Below are positions 1 to 8,699 of a stretch of DNA of 64,000 nucleotides, one piece after another. The first letter of the stretch is position 1. Every line of letters starts with the position of its first letter. Source of the stretch: an uncultured Bacteroidales bacterium (lineage in GTDB: Bacteria; Bacteroidota; Bacteroidia; Bacteroidales; P3); contig ONEY01000009.1 in assembly GCA_900316965.1 (NCBI GenBank), forward strand, positions 62,001 to 126,000, read 5' to 3'. The position numbers were made by a program, and so were the translations under genes. The notes under the pieces are model-generated. The model worked only from the letters and a program-made list of their open reading frames with translations. It searched no databases and was not told the DNA's origin.

Positions 1-1330
1 ATATGGGGTTGTCGATAATCTTAGTGACAGTCGCATCCCAATCTTGACCGCTGCGGTCATAGAAGAGAGCGTTCTTGCCGACACGCAGATCGTCGATGTC
101 ACCGTCGGTAAGGGCTGCCACGATATCCATCTCGGCTTTTTTAATTTTCGATACACAATGGCAATAGATGAGAAACATGCCGCTGAGACCGGCCATGTCA
201 GCATGCTTGGACATATCGGTAACCTTGATGCAGAGGTCGCAGCAACGTTGGTCGATGTACAGCTGTCCAGCTTGAAACACTGCTAGTTTATTCTTATCAC
301 GGGTATAGAAGTCGGCAAAAACTACATAGTTTTTCAACAATTTGTAGAAGTCGCGGTAGAGGAGGAGAAACTTTTTAACTAGCTTGATGTCGGCAGCCTC
401 CTCTTCTGTAGCCTTGTCGAAAGACTCTATTTTGGCGCTCTTTTCGTCGTCATGGCTGGCTACGTAAGCGTCCAGTTTAGCCACGATGGCATTCCACTGA
501 GATTCGTCAATAGCTTGAACCTCTGGGTAGTCGGCAGCGATTGTGAGAGTTCTAACCTTGTCAAACGTTGCCTGCCAAGCCGGGTTGATACCTTGCGAAA
601 GCGATAGGAGTTTTTCCTTGGTGGGGCGAGCCAGCGGATAGTCGGCGATTTGGTCGGAACATGTAGCAAGGTTTTTCTCGCTGATTGCCTGTATTTTCTC
701 AACAGAGACATCAACAGCTTCAGAACAAGCCTCATCGAAGGCGATGAGTTTGCATCGCATGAAGTAGTCGGCGATTTTATCCTTGATGGCGGCGACGGCT
801 GTGATGGCGTCATCGGTGTTGTCGCCGTACGGTCGGTTGTCGACATCAGCCTTGATAGCGTCGTCTTTGGCTTCAACCTTGTCGTCGAGAATTTTTTTTG
901 CCTCAGCCACGTCATTGAGCGAGACTACCTCTTTATCAGCATTAATGGTGGCAAGTAGCCGTTTTGCCGAGGCAATGATAGCGGCACCATTCTCATCCTC
1001 TTCATTGAGGTCTTCGAGGGCGATATGGTCGACACCATCGAGGATTTTATCGGCATTTTTGACGGCGCCGGTGAGCCACTTCGAAGTAGTTACTATCTCG
1101 TTGACGCGAATTTTATCGTCACCATCGAAATCCATTAGGCGGAGAGTCTCCTCTTCGAATTCCAGACCTTTTACCGGACAGCTGAGGACAGTCCATAGTT
1201 TTTGGTCCAACTCATCGAGGTGGGCGATGTCGGCGCCATTGTTGATTGTTACACGTGTCACGCCTCCTATTGACGCGAAGGTCCATTCATGACCATTGTC
1301 TTTGCCTGGAAGGATGCTCTTTCTTGCCAT
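1..1330 (-). CDS. EF-hand-containing conserved protein of unknown function, C-terminus cut by window edge
   Basis: An open frame begins at the ATG complement at 1328-1330 (MARKSILPGK...) and runs without a stop to base 1, giving 443 readable codons; the C-terminus lies outside the window. At about residues 66-78 there is a canonical EF-hand calcium loop, DFDGDDKIRVNE, with acidic residues at loop positions 1, 3, 5 and 12. The rest is acidic, Ala/Lys/Asp-rich and apparently helical, with no signal peptide or membrane segment, so it is probably cytoplasmic. An upstream TAnnTTTG promoter supports this start. I do not recognise a named family. Function is unknown beyond probable calcium binding. 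That it is a real gene is secure from the long open frame and protein-like codon use. Confidence 0.75.
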   Translation of the reverse strand, partial: MARKSILPGKDNGHEWTFASIGGVTRVTINNGADIAHLDELDQKLWTVLSCPVKGLEFEEETLRLMDFDGDDKIRVNEIVTTSKWLTGAVKNADKILDGVDHIALEDLNEEDENGAAIIASAKRLLATINADKEVVSLNDVAEAKKILDDKVEAKDDAIKADVDNRPYGDNTDDAITAVAAIKDKIADYFMRCKLIAFDEACSEAVDVSVEKIQAISEKNLATCSDQIADYPLARPTKEKLLSLSQGINPAWQATFDKVRTLTIAADYPEVQAIDESQWNAIVAKLDAYVASHDDEKSAKIESFDKATEEEAADIKLVKKFLLLYRDFYKLLKNYVVFADFYTRDKNKLAVFQAGQLYIDQRCCDLCIKVTDMSKHADMAGLSGMFLIYCHCVSKIKKAEMDIVAALTDGDIDDLRVGKNALFYDRSGQDWDATVTKIIDNPI

Positions 1331-1380
1331 GATGTTTATTATTAGTGATTTATAAATTATCTTTTTAATGTCACAAAATG

Positions 1381-1410
1381 CAAATTTACAAATTTTTCAT
1401 TAAAAACAAA
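1381..1410 (-). promoter_or_regulatory. Bacteroidales-type promoter for the EF-hand protein gene
   Basis: Read on the minus strand, TTTG (1407-1410) is followed after 18 bases by TAAATTTG (1381-1388). This fits the Bacteroidota -33 TTTG / -7 TAnnTTTG pattern. It lies about 50 bases upstream of the start at 1330. Confidence 0.5.
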
Positions 1411-1597
1411 TTTCGAAATACAAAAACACAATATAAAATGAGTTTTTTATTTAATTATTAAGAATTATGTATCCCGAAAAAAAGTTATTTTTTTTCACAA
1501 ATTCATTTTTATAATTTTTTTTATGTATTTTTGAAAAACAAACAATAATAAGAATAGACTACTAAAATAAAGATTTATAAATAAATACATTGTCAAT

Positions 1598-2797
1598 ATG
1601 AAAATATTAGTTCTTAATTGCGGTAGTTCGTCGATAAAATATCAGTTGATAGATATGGCGAACAATGCCCAAGTAATGGCAAAAGGTTTATTGGAACGTA
1701 TAGGCTTGGATATGGGAGAGTTTACCCATAAGTGGAATGGGCAGAAGCACTATGAGCAGTTGCCTATTCCCAACCATACAGAAGGTATCAAAATCGTTCT
1801 TAAAGCTTTGACCGATGAGAAGATAGGTGTTATCAAGGACCTGAAAGAAATAGGTGCAGTAGGTAACCGTGTCGCCCATGGCGGTGAGATTTTCAAAGAC
1901 AGTGCCTTGGTAAATGACAAAGTTATCGAGCAAATCAAGAGTCTCGAACATTTGGCGCCACTTCACACACCTGGCAATTTGGCTGGTATCTATGCTATGC
2001 GTGAGGTTCTCCCTGAAGTTCCTCAAGCTGTTGTTTTTGATACCGCATTCCACAGCACTTTGCCTCCCAAAACATTCTTATATGGATTACCATACGAGAT
2101 GTACGAGAAATATGGAATACGTCGTTACGGTTTCCACGGCACCAGTCACAAGTTTGTTGCTGAAAAGGCAGCCAAGATGATTGGACGTGACTGGAATGAC
2201 CTTAAGATAATCTCTTGCCACCTTGGCAGTGGAGCTTCTATAGCAGCAATAGATCATGGTAAGAGTTTCGATACTACTATGGGTATGACTGCTCTCGAAG
2301 GTCTTGTTATGGGTAGTCGTTGCGGAGATGTAGATCCAGGCGTGATACTTTATCTCATGGATCAGGGCTATGACAGCAAGGCCCTCACCAAGATGCTTTA
2401 TAAACAGAGCGGTTTAATTGGTATTAGCGGCGACAAACAGGATATGCGTGACATTCGCGCCGGTCGTGATGCTGGTGATGAGAGAGCCACATATGCCTTT
2501 GATATGTTTGCGCTCCGCGTGAAACGCTACATTGGTGGATATATGGCAGAAATGGGAGGTTGCGACTTGTTGCTCTTTACTGGCGGTATTGGCGAAAACG
2601 CTTGGTTCATGCGCCGTCCAATCCTTGAGGGTCTTGAATGCCTCGGCATCAAAGTTGATTTGGAACTCAACGACAAGACCATGGGTGAGGATGTTATCCT
2701 GTCTACACCCGATTCAAAGGTTGCTACAGTTGTGGTAACCACCGATGAAGAGTATGTCATAGCTAGTGACACATACCGTTTGGTTACCGCCAAATAG
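1598..2797 (+). CDS. ackA: Acetate kinase
   Basis: Acetate kinase interconverts acetyl phosphate + ADP and acetate + ATP in the cytoplasm, the substrate-level phosphorylation step of acetate fermentation. The 399-residue length is standard. The N-terminus MKILVLNCGSSSIKYQ is the family phosphate-binding signature, the second signature appears as GFHGTSHKFV, and the C-terminal part has FTGGIGENAW. The gene stands alone: its usual partner phosphotransacetylase (pta), often adjacent in this phylum, is not on either side. A TATTTTTG promoter box (1526-1533) precedes it without a clear -33 element, and a strong hairpin follows the stop. Confidence 0.97.
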   Translation: MKILVLNCGSSSIKYQLIDMANNAQVMAKGLLERIGLDMGEFTHKWNGQKHYEQLPIPNHTEGIKIVLKALTDEKIGVIKDLKEIGAVGNRVAHGGEIFKDSALVNDKVIEQIKSLEHLAPLHTPGNLAGIYAMREVLPEVPQAVVFDTAFHSTLPPKTFLYGLPYEMYEKYGIRRYGFHGTSHKFVAEKAAKMIGRDWNDLKIISCHLGSGASIAAIDHGKSFDTTMGMTALEGLVMGSRCGDVDPGVILYLMDQGYDSKALTKMLYKQSGLIGISGDKQDMRDIRAGRDAGDERATYAFDMFALRVKRYIGGYMAEMGGCDLLLFTGGIGENAWFMRRPILEGLECLGIKVDLELNDKTMGEDVILSTPDSKVATVVVTTDEEYVIASDTYRLVTAK

Positions 2798-2820
2798 AAA
2801 TAAGATTTTCTATTATAGAT

Positions 2821-2846
2821 AAAGGCTCTGCTATTGCAGAGCCTTT
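2821..2846 (+). terminator. Intrinsic terminator behind ackA
   Basis: An 11-bp perfect stem (aaaggctctgc / gcagagccttt) with a 4-base loop is followed by an AT-rich, T-containing tail. It lies between the convergent ackA and mnmE genes, so it may serve both strands. Confidence 0.8.
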
Positions 2847-2903
2847 ATTATTTTATCTATTGTTTGGTCTCATTTTCTCATATTTTCCATTTTGTGATGG
2901 TTG

Positions 2904-4298
2904 TTACTTCCCGATGCAGAATCGACTAAAGACGGATGATAGTATCTCGTCGGCGGCAACTTTGCCGGTAATGGATCCAAGATGGTAGAGGGCGTCACGT
3001 AAGTCAATGACCAAGAGGTCGGGAGTGAGTTGAACCTCCATTCCTTTTTTGACCTCTTCGAGTGCATTGCACATCTTTGTCAAAGCTTCATAGTGTCGAG
3101 TGTTAGTAAGTAGCACGGCTTCTTTGCTGTAACCTTTACGAGCTTTTTCGACGAGAACGTTTCGCAGAGTGTCCATATTGATCCCTTCTTTCGCAGACAA
3201 AGCTATGACTGTCACTTCTTTTCCGTTGATGGTTTTCGAGGTCAATATGGTAAGGCTTTCCTTTTGGGACAGTTTGTCTATTTTGTTTCTTATCAAAATG
3301 ATATCTTTAGGAGCTATTTCTTTGTCGCCGACAATTTGTGATAGTTGCTCATCGGCGTCAATTGATGACACATCAGTGATGTAAAGAGTTATGGCGGCTT
3401 CCTTCATGGCTCGGAATGACCGTAAAATGCCTGCTTGCTCAATACTATCATTAGTGTCCCTTATGCCGGCGGTGTCTATTAAACGGAATTCGATACCATC
3501 TATGGTAAAACGTTCTTCAATGGTGTCTCGTGTTGTTCCCGCTATATCGCTGACGATGGCTCGGTCATCACCAACTAGGGCGTTTAGAAGTGTTGATTTG
3601 CCGGTGTTGGGATGTCCTGCTATGGCGACAGGAACGCCGTTTTTGATTGCATTGCCCGCTTGGAAAGAATCGATTAGATATTTAGTTTTTTCTGCCAGTG
3701 CATCAATCATTTCGGTGAGCTTTTTTCGATTGACAAATTCCAAGTCTTCGTCGCTGAAATCAAGCTCTAATTCAAGTAAGGCAGTAGTGTCTATCAATTC
3801 TTGCCGTAGTAATTCCAACTCTTTTGCGTAGCTACCGCGCATTTGGCTTATGGCAAGACTGTGAGCGGCTTCGGAACGTGACTCGATAAGGTCGGCTACG
3901 GCTTCAGCTTGCGAAAGATTAAGTTTGCCGTTCAGAAAGGCCCTTTGTGTAAATTCACCGGCTTCGGCCATACGAGCTCCGCTATTAATAAGACATAGCA
4001 GTAGCTTTTGTTGCACATAAATTGATCCGTGGCAGGTTAATTCAATTACGTCTTCACCAGTGTAGGAATGTGGTGCGGCGAAAAGAGTGGCGACAACCTC
4101 ATCTTGAAGCTTACCATCAGCAACAAAACGACAAAAAGTCGCTTTGTGGTCTTTGAGGTCGACCCTTCGCCCTTTATTGTCGGTAAGACAAATTGATGCT
4201 ATGGCGATCGATTTGTCTCCCGACATGCGAATTACGGCGATTCCACCTATTCCTGCCGGGGTACTTACAGCGCATATTGTATCTGCTTTTCTTATCAT
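2904..4298 (-). CDS. mnmE: tRNA uridine-5-carboxymethylaminomethyl(34) synthesis GTPase MnmE
   Basis: MnmE is the GTPase half of the MnmEG complex that modifies the wobble uridine of certain tRNAs. The 464-residue length is typical. An N-terminal tetrahydrofolate-binding domain (VSTPAGIGGIAVIR near residues 11-24) is followed by a helical domain that hosts the G domain. The P-loop is GHPNTGKS (residues 228-235), G2/G3 is in the GTTRDTIEE...DTAGIR stretch and G4 is NKID. The C-terminus FCIGK carries the invariant cysteine of the CxGK motif. It is transcribed convergently to ackA and is probably cotranscribed with the membrane-protein gene 18 bases upstream. Confidence 0.97.
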   Translation of the reverse strand: MIRKADTICAVSTPAGIGGIAVIRMSGDKSIAIASICLTDNKGRRVDLKDHKATFCRFVADGKLQDEVVATLFAAPHSYTGEDVIELTCHGSIYVQQKLLLCLINSGARMAEAGEFTQRAFLNGKLNLSQAEAVADLIESRSEAAHSLAISQMRGSYAKELELLRQELIDTTALLELELDFSDEDLEFVNRKKLTEMIDALAEKTKYLIDSFQAGNAIKNGVPVAIAGHPNTGKSTLLNALVGDDRAIVSDIAGTTRDTIEERFTIDGIEFRLIDTAGIRDTNDSIEQAGILRSFRAMKEAAITLYITDVSSIDADEQLSQIVGDKEIAPKDIILIRNKIDKLSQKESLTILTSKTINGKEVTVIALSAKEGINMDTLRNVLVEKARKGYSKEAVLLTNTRHYEALTKMCNALEEVKKGMEVQLTPDLLVIDLRDALYHLGSITGKVAADEILSSVFSRFCIGK

Positions 4299-4316
4299 GG
4301 AATGGTAGGAAATATG

Positions 4317-4820
4317 TTATTCTTTGCCTATGTAGTCTTTTCCGAAGAGATTTTTCATGGTGTCGTCGTCAAGTCCCATGTCGTTTTTCATTTTATACAT
4401 GTTGGGATAGTTGAGAACAAGGGTTATGAAGAGGAGCATCATGAGCATTATCAGTGTGTTCTCGTGAGTGATGACTATTATGGCGGCCAAGATTGCGGAT
4501 ACGGCTAAAGCACCTAGGTAGATACTTCGGGCAATTCTAAGGTAGCATTTAAGAGTTTCGGGTGTGTCCTCCATCTGTCTCAGTTGTGGTATCTGACGAC
4601 GCAGTGTTAACAGAATCATTGCTATATATCCCACGGCCAATACCAATCCTACATACATGAATAAGTGGCGTGTATATTCGTTGGTGGTTATTTCTCTAAT
4701 CCAAACATATTTGTCCAAATAGTGCTCGGCAATGGTCAATAAGCCAACAAACAAAGTTCCGTAAAGACCGATGTTTGCCGCTTTGCGTATTTGTCGGATT
4801 GTTTTTTTGTTTTCTTCCAT
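4317..4820 (-). CDS. Conserved four-helix membrane protein of unknown function
   Basis: The protein has 167 residues and four predicted transmembrane helices, at about 18-36, 54-71, 98-115 and 120-137. The N-terminus is short and charged (MEENKKTIRQIRK) and the C-terminus is an acidic and basic cytoplasmic tail (KNDMGLDDDTMKNLFGKDYIGKE). I see no catalytic motif and cannot name the family. It lies between uvrA (16 bases upstream) and mnmE (18 bases downstream) on the same strand, so the three probably share a transcript. That says little about function. Confidence 0.8.
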   Translation of the reverse strand: MEENKKTIRQIRKAANIGLYGTLFVGLLTIAEHYLDKYVWIREITTNEYTRHLFMYVGLVLAVGYIAMILLTLRRQIPQLRQMEDTPETLKCYLRIARSIYLGALAVSAILAAIIVITHENTLIMLMMLLFITLVLNYPNMYKMKNDMGLDDDTMKNLFGKDYIGKE

Positions 4821-4836
4821 GTTATTAGTGTCGTTT

Positions 4837-7728
4837 TTATTTGAGTTTTGGATATAGATATTTTGCCGTGTAAGAGCGTTTGCATTTTAACAGGTCTTCT
4901 GGTGTACCAGTGAAAACCACTTCGCCGCCCTCATTTCCTCCTTCGGGACCCATGTCGATAATCCAGTCGGCTTGTTTTATGATGTCGGGGTGGTGCTCTA
5001 TGACGATAATGCTGTGTCCGTTTGCGACAAGAGTGTTGAAAGATGTAAGTAATTTCTGTATGTCGTGGAAGTGAAGTCCTGTCGAAGGTTCGTCGAAGAT
5101 GAATAGTTGTGGTTTGCTGGTATTTTTAATATTGTTGTCAGAGTTGCCTTTAATCAAGAATGAAGCCAGTTTTATGCGCTGAGCCTCTCCTCCGCTAAGC
5201 GAGCTGCTGCTTTGTCCCAATTTTAGGTATCCAAGACCCACATCTTGTAAGGGCTGCAATCTTGACACTATTTGTCGGCAAGGTGCTTTGTAGGTTTCTG
5301 CGGCATTGTTGGGGTTGAAAAAGTCTAGAGCCTGGTCTACTGTCATCTCCAATACTTCGCTGATGTTCTTGCCTGAATAAAGGACCTCTAAAGTCTCGGC
5401 TTGAAAACGAGTGCCACCGCAGTCTTCGCAAACAAGATGTACGTCAGCCATAAACTGCATTCCTATAGTGACATATCCCTCCCCTTGGCATGTTTCGCAT
5501 CGACCACCCTCAACGTTGAAAGAGAAGTATCCTGCTTTGTAGCCTCGTGTTTTTGCAAGCGGTTGCATAGCGAACAGTTGTCGTATCTCGTCGAAGGCTT
5601 TCATATATGTTGCAGGATTGCTTCGAGTAGAGCGTCCTATAGGATTTTGGTCTACAAGTTCAACTCCTCCCAGCATAGCCATATCGCCGTCTACGTTACG
5701 GCAATGTCCCACATATTCGTCATTTCCATCAAACCTTTTTTGTAGCAGGTCGTAAAGCACATGTTTGACCAATGTGGTTTTTCCAGAGCCTGAAACGCCT
5801 GTGACAACTGTGATTACTCCAAGAGGTATCTCTATATCAACATTATGAAGGTTGTTGCAGTAGATGCCATGGAGACCTATTCGGTCGCGCCATGTGCGAC
5901 GAGAGCCAGGTACGGGAATGCTTTTTTCACCGAGCAGATATTGCGCGGTGAGCGAATTCGCGATGTTTTTCTTTAGTGATCTCTTTATGTGTTCGTTGTC
6001 AATGCGTAGTTCTTGGTTCTCAATCTCCATAACCACCTCACCACCTAGTCGTCCAGCGCCAGGACCGATATCTATGATGTAGTCGGCGGCTCGCATAATG
6101 TCTTCGTCGTGTTCGACAACTATTACGGTGTTGCCCAAATCACGTAGATTTTTGAGAACAGTTATCAACTGGTCAGTGTCGCGTGCGTGGAGTCCTATCG
6201 ATGGTTCGTCAAGAATGTACATGGATCCCACCAAGGAGCTTCCTAGCGATGTGGCCAGATTGATGCGTTGGCTTTCTCCGCCGCTGAGAGTGTTCGACAA
6301 TCGGCTGAGTGTCAAATATCCGAGACCTACTTCCATGAGGTATCCTACACGGTTGCGAAGCTCTTTCATGATACGATCTGTCAGTTTGCGCTCGTAATCG
6401 GTAAGATCGATGTTCTCGATGAACTTGCATAGTTCTTTGACAGGCATGTCGGTTAGTTCTATGATCGACTTGCCGCCAACTTTCACGTATTGTGCGTCAG
6501 GGCGTAGACGAGAGCCTTTGCAATCGGGGCATGCTGTTTTGCCACGATAACGTGCTAGCATTACGCGGTATTGAATCTTGTAGCTTTGAGATTCAACCCA
6601 GTTGAAGAAACCGTCAATGCCTTCCCATGTACCTTCCCCATGCCACAGCAGGTCGCGTTGACTTTGAGTGAGTTCACAGTATGGAGTGTGTATGGGAAAA
6701 TTTAGTTTTGTGGAAAGACGAATGAAATGCTGTTTCCATTCAGACATTTTTTCTCCCCGCCAGCATACAACAGCGTCCTCGTATATTGAGAGTTGTTTGT
6801 TGGGCACCACAATATCCTCGTCAATGCCAATCACACTTCCATATCCTTGGCAGCGAGGGCAGGCTCCATAAGGATTGTTGAAGCTGAAAAAGTTTGGGTT
6901 GGGCTTTTCAAAAACGATGCCGTCGGCTTCAAAGCGGTTTGAGAAGTCGTGGTTTATAATATCGATACCATTGCCGTTGTCTATAAGAGTTTGAATACGA
7001 CATGCTCCTCGACCTTCAAAAAAAGATGTTTGTACCGACTCAGAGACTCTAGCCATCTGGTCGTCATCGTTATGGTGTACACTAATGCGGTCGACAAGAA
7101 GAAATGCCTCGCCATAGTCTTCGTTGTTGTCACACACGGGTAGGAAGTCCTCAATCTTGATAACAGTGCCACCTATTGAGACTCGCATGAAGCCTTCTTG
7201 GTGTAATATTTCGAGTTGAGCTTTGAGTGTTCGTTCTTTTGTCACCTCGAGAGGAGCCATAAGCATTACCCGCTCACCTTCTGGGCGGCTGTAAATGAAG
7301 TCTACCACATCCGAAACGCTATGACGTTTGACCTCAACACCTGACACGGGTGAAAAAGTGCGACCAATACGGGCAAAAAGCAGTTTGAGATATTCGTATA
7401 TTTCAGTTGATGTCCCCACTGTAGAGCGAGGATTTGAGGTGTTTACCTTTTGTTCTATTGCTATAGCGGGAGCGACTCCCAAAATGTAGTCCACTTCGGG
7501 TTTGCTCATGCGCCCCATAAATTGGCGTGCATAGCTACTCAAGCTCTCCACATATCGGCGCTGACCTTCGGCGTAGAGAGTGTCGAATGCCAACGAAGAT
7601 TTTCCGCTGCCACTCAGTCCGGTAATGACTACCAGCTTGTTGCGCGGAATCTTGACATCGATATTTTTAAGGTTGTTGACGCGGGCACCTTTAATAATAA
7701 TAAAATTGTCTTCCTCTTTTTTCTTCAC
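4837..7728 (-). CDS. uvrA: Excinuclease ABC subunit UvrA
   Basis: UvrA is the DNA-damage-recognition ATPase of nucleotide excision repair, acting as a dimer with UvrB. At 963 residues it is a normal UvrA with two ABC modules. The first Walker A is GLSGSGKS (37-44), followed by the strongly conserved region with [13 protein letters not shown]. Both signature motifs are present ([12 protein letters not shown] and [12 protein letters not shown]), as is the second Walker [11 protein letters not shown]. Zinc-finger cysteines are visible as [24 protein letters not shown] and CEDCGG. All key motifs are intact. The leader upstream is about 280 bases long and contains a strong hairpin. Confidence 0.98.
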   Translation of the reverse strand: MKKKEEDNFIIIKGARVNNLKNIDVKIPRNKLVVITGLSGSGKSSLAFDTLYAEGQRRYVESLSSYARQFMGRMSKPEVDYILGVAPAIAIEQKVNTSNPRSTVGTSTEIYEYLKLLFARIGRTFSPVSGVEVKRHSVSDVVDFIYSRPEGERVMLMAPLEVTKERTLKAQLEILHQEGFMRVSIGGTVIKIEDFLPVCDNNEDYGEAFLLVDRISVHHNDDDQMARVSESVQTSFFEGRGACRIQTLIDNGNGIDIINHDFSNRFEADGIVFEKPNPNFFSFNNPYGACPRCQGYGSVIGIDEDIVVPNKQLSIYEDAVVCWRGEKMSEWKQHFIRLSTKLNFPIHTPYCELTQSQRDLLWHGEGTWEGIDGFFNWVESQSYKIQYRVMLARYRGKTACPDCKGSRLRPDAQYVKVGGKSIIELTDMPVKELCKFIENIDLTDYERKLTDRIMKELRNRVGYLMEVGLGYLTLSRLSNTLSGGESQRINLATSLGSSLVGSMYILDEPSIGLHARDTDQLITVLKNLRDLGNTVIVVEHDEDIMRAADYIIDIGPGAGRLGGEVVMEIENQELRIDNEHIKRSLKKNIANSLTAQYLLGEKSIPVPGSRRTWRDRIGLHGIYCNNLHNVDIEIPLGVITVVTGVSGSGKTTLVKHVLYDLLQKRFDGNDEYVGHCRNVDGDMAMLGGVELVDQNPIGRSTRSNPATYMKAFDEIRQLFAMQPLAKTRGYKAGYFSFNVEGGRCETCQGEGYVTIGMQFMADVHLVCEDCGGTRFQAETLEVLYSGKNISEVLEMTVDQALDFFNPNNAAETYKAPCRQIVSRLQPLQDVGLGYLKLGQSSSSLSGGEAQRIKLASFLIKGNSDNNIKNTSKPQLFIFDEPSTGLHFHDIQKLLTSFNTLVANGHSIIVIEHHPDIIKQADWIIDMGPEGGNEGGEVVFTGTPEDLLKCKRSYTAKYLYPKLK

Positions 7729-8030
7729 GTTGATTAGTATTCCATTATTCTTAAGCGTAAAACGCTATTTTTACCCTTTTATTGCATTTTGTGTAGCCGG
7801 AGGAGCTATAAAAATATAAGACTATGTTTTTGAGTTCTTGTTGCTACTTTACCATATCTTGTTCTAGGTGCAGTCCTCTATGTTGTAAGTTTGAAAAGAA
7901 CAAATAAAGGTATGAAGATGATCCCGATTATTGTTTGTATCAAAGGAAAGAGTTACATAATATTGAAGGACGACAAGTTGTTGTCATCCTTCATTTTTTT
8001 ATTGTGTTTTGTGCAAAGGTATATAAAAAA
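7729..8030. other. Gene-free stretch: long uvrA leader with a strong hairpin
   Basis: No convincing coding frame is present. A minus-strand TACCTTTG box (8014-8021) could start the uvrA transcript, leaving a leader of about 280 bases. An inverted repeat at 7965-7992 (12-base arms, gaaggacgacaa / ttgtcatccttc, one G-T pair on the + strand) is followed on the + strand by a T-rich run. It could therefore be a leader structure on the minus strand or a terminator of an unidentified + strand transcript. Confidence 0.45.
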
Positions 8031-8047
8031 CCCCGCTAAAGGCGGGG
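8025..8047 (-). terminator. Intrinsic terminator behind rpmG-DUF4295
   Basis: On the minus strand the stem ccccgc / gcgggg with a 5-base loop runs directly into six T residues. It lies 26 bases past the DUF4295 stop codon. Confidence 0.85.
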
Positions 8048-8073
8048 TAAAACAAAAGCGTATGAAAAAATTA

Positions 8074-8229
8074 TTATTTTTTCTTTAGATATTCCTGGAC
8101 GTTGTCAGAAGGAACGATTTCCTCTTTGAAAACGTAGGCGTTGGTCTTAGGTGAACGGACCATACGTATGACTTTAGCAAAACTTTTGCCAGTGCTAGTC
8201 TTAAGGGTTGCAACAACTTTCTTTGCCAT
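8074..8229 (-). CDS. DUF4295 small basic protein
   Basis: This 51-residue frame (MAKKVVATLKTSTGKSF..., ending QEYLKKK) matches the small basic Bacteroidota protein DUF4295, typically encoded directly after rpmG. It has no membrane segment. Its high Lys content and its position behind ribosomal protein genes suggest a ribosome-linked role, but none is established as far as I know. It starts 18 bases after the rpmG stop, with a purine-rich aaaggag just upstream. In related genomes ftsY and rimO commonly follow; here a terminator follows and those genes lie near 38-40 kb. Confidence 0.85.
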   Translation of the reverse strand: MAKKVVATLKTSTGKSFAKVIRMVRSPKTNAYVFKEEIVPSDNVQEYLKKK

Positions 8230-8247
8230 AACTGAACTCTCCTTTTA

Positions 8248-8436
8248 CTATTTGATTTCTTTATGAACGGTTACTTTCTTCAGGAACGGATTGTATTTTT
8301 TCAGTTCCAAACGTTCGGGGGTGTTCTTTTTATTTTTCGTTGTGACATAACGCGACATACCGGCCACCCCGCTGGTCTTTTGCTCAGTGCATTCGAGTAT
8401 TACCTGAACTCTTGCGTCTTTATTTTTCTTTGCCAT
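8248..8436 (-). CDS. rpmG: 50S ribosomal protein L33
   Basis: The protein is 62 residues long, with the L33 core [19 protein letters not shown] followed by [23 protein letters not shown]. It is a component of the large ribosomal subunit near the E site. It is the first gene of a two-gene unit with DUF4295, transcribed from a strong promoter just upstream. rpmB (L28), which usually precedes it in this phylum, is absent from the adjacent sequence. The zinc-ribbon cysteines of C+ L33 forms are not present as CxxC pairs, so this is a C-minus-like form. Confidence 0.95.
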   Translation of the reverse strand: MAKKNKDARVQVILECTEQKTSGVAGMSRYVTTKNKKNTPERLELKKYNPFLKKVTVHKEIK

Positions 8437-8458
8437 TTTCTTTTCGTTTTTGAGAGTG

Positions 8459-8488
8459 CAAAAGTACTATATTTTTTCAATACGACAA
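8459..8488 (-). promoter_or_regulatory. Promoter of rpmG-DUF4295
   Basis: On the minus strand TTG (8486-8488) is followed after 19 bases by TACTTTTG (8459-8466), a near-ideal Bacteroidota promoter. It sits 22 bases upstream of the rpmG start codon. Confidence 0.7.
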
Positions 8489-8699
8489 TATTTTTTATCT
8501 AATTTTTTTGATAATATATTTTTATTCGTTATAAATCAATGCTTTGTGTTTTGATATATTATTGTTTTGCACTCTGTTTTGACTTAAAAATGAAGTTTGT
8601 TTTTTCTTTATTTTTACAATTTTCGTCTTGTTTTTTTATAGAAAAGTAATTTATTTGTTTTTCATACTGCCAAACATATTGTTAGGTCTTTTTCGCTTT

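Noticed and set aside
460..915. Minus-strand ORF of 151 codons
   Set aside because: It is a shifted frame inside the EF-hand gene, which has the better composition and runs through the whole stretch.
7891..8088. 65-codon + strand frame between uvrA and DUF4295
   Set aside because: It reads through two strong hairpins and overlaps DUF4295 on the other strand; composition is not protein-like.
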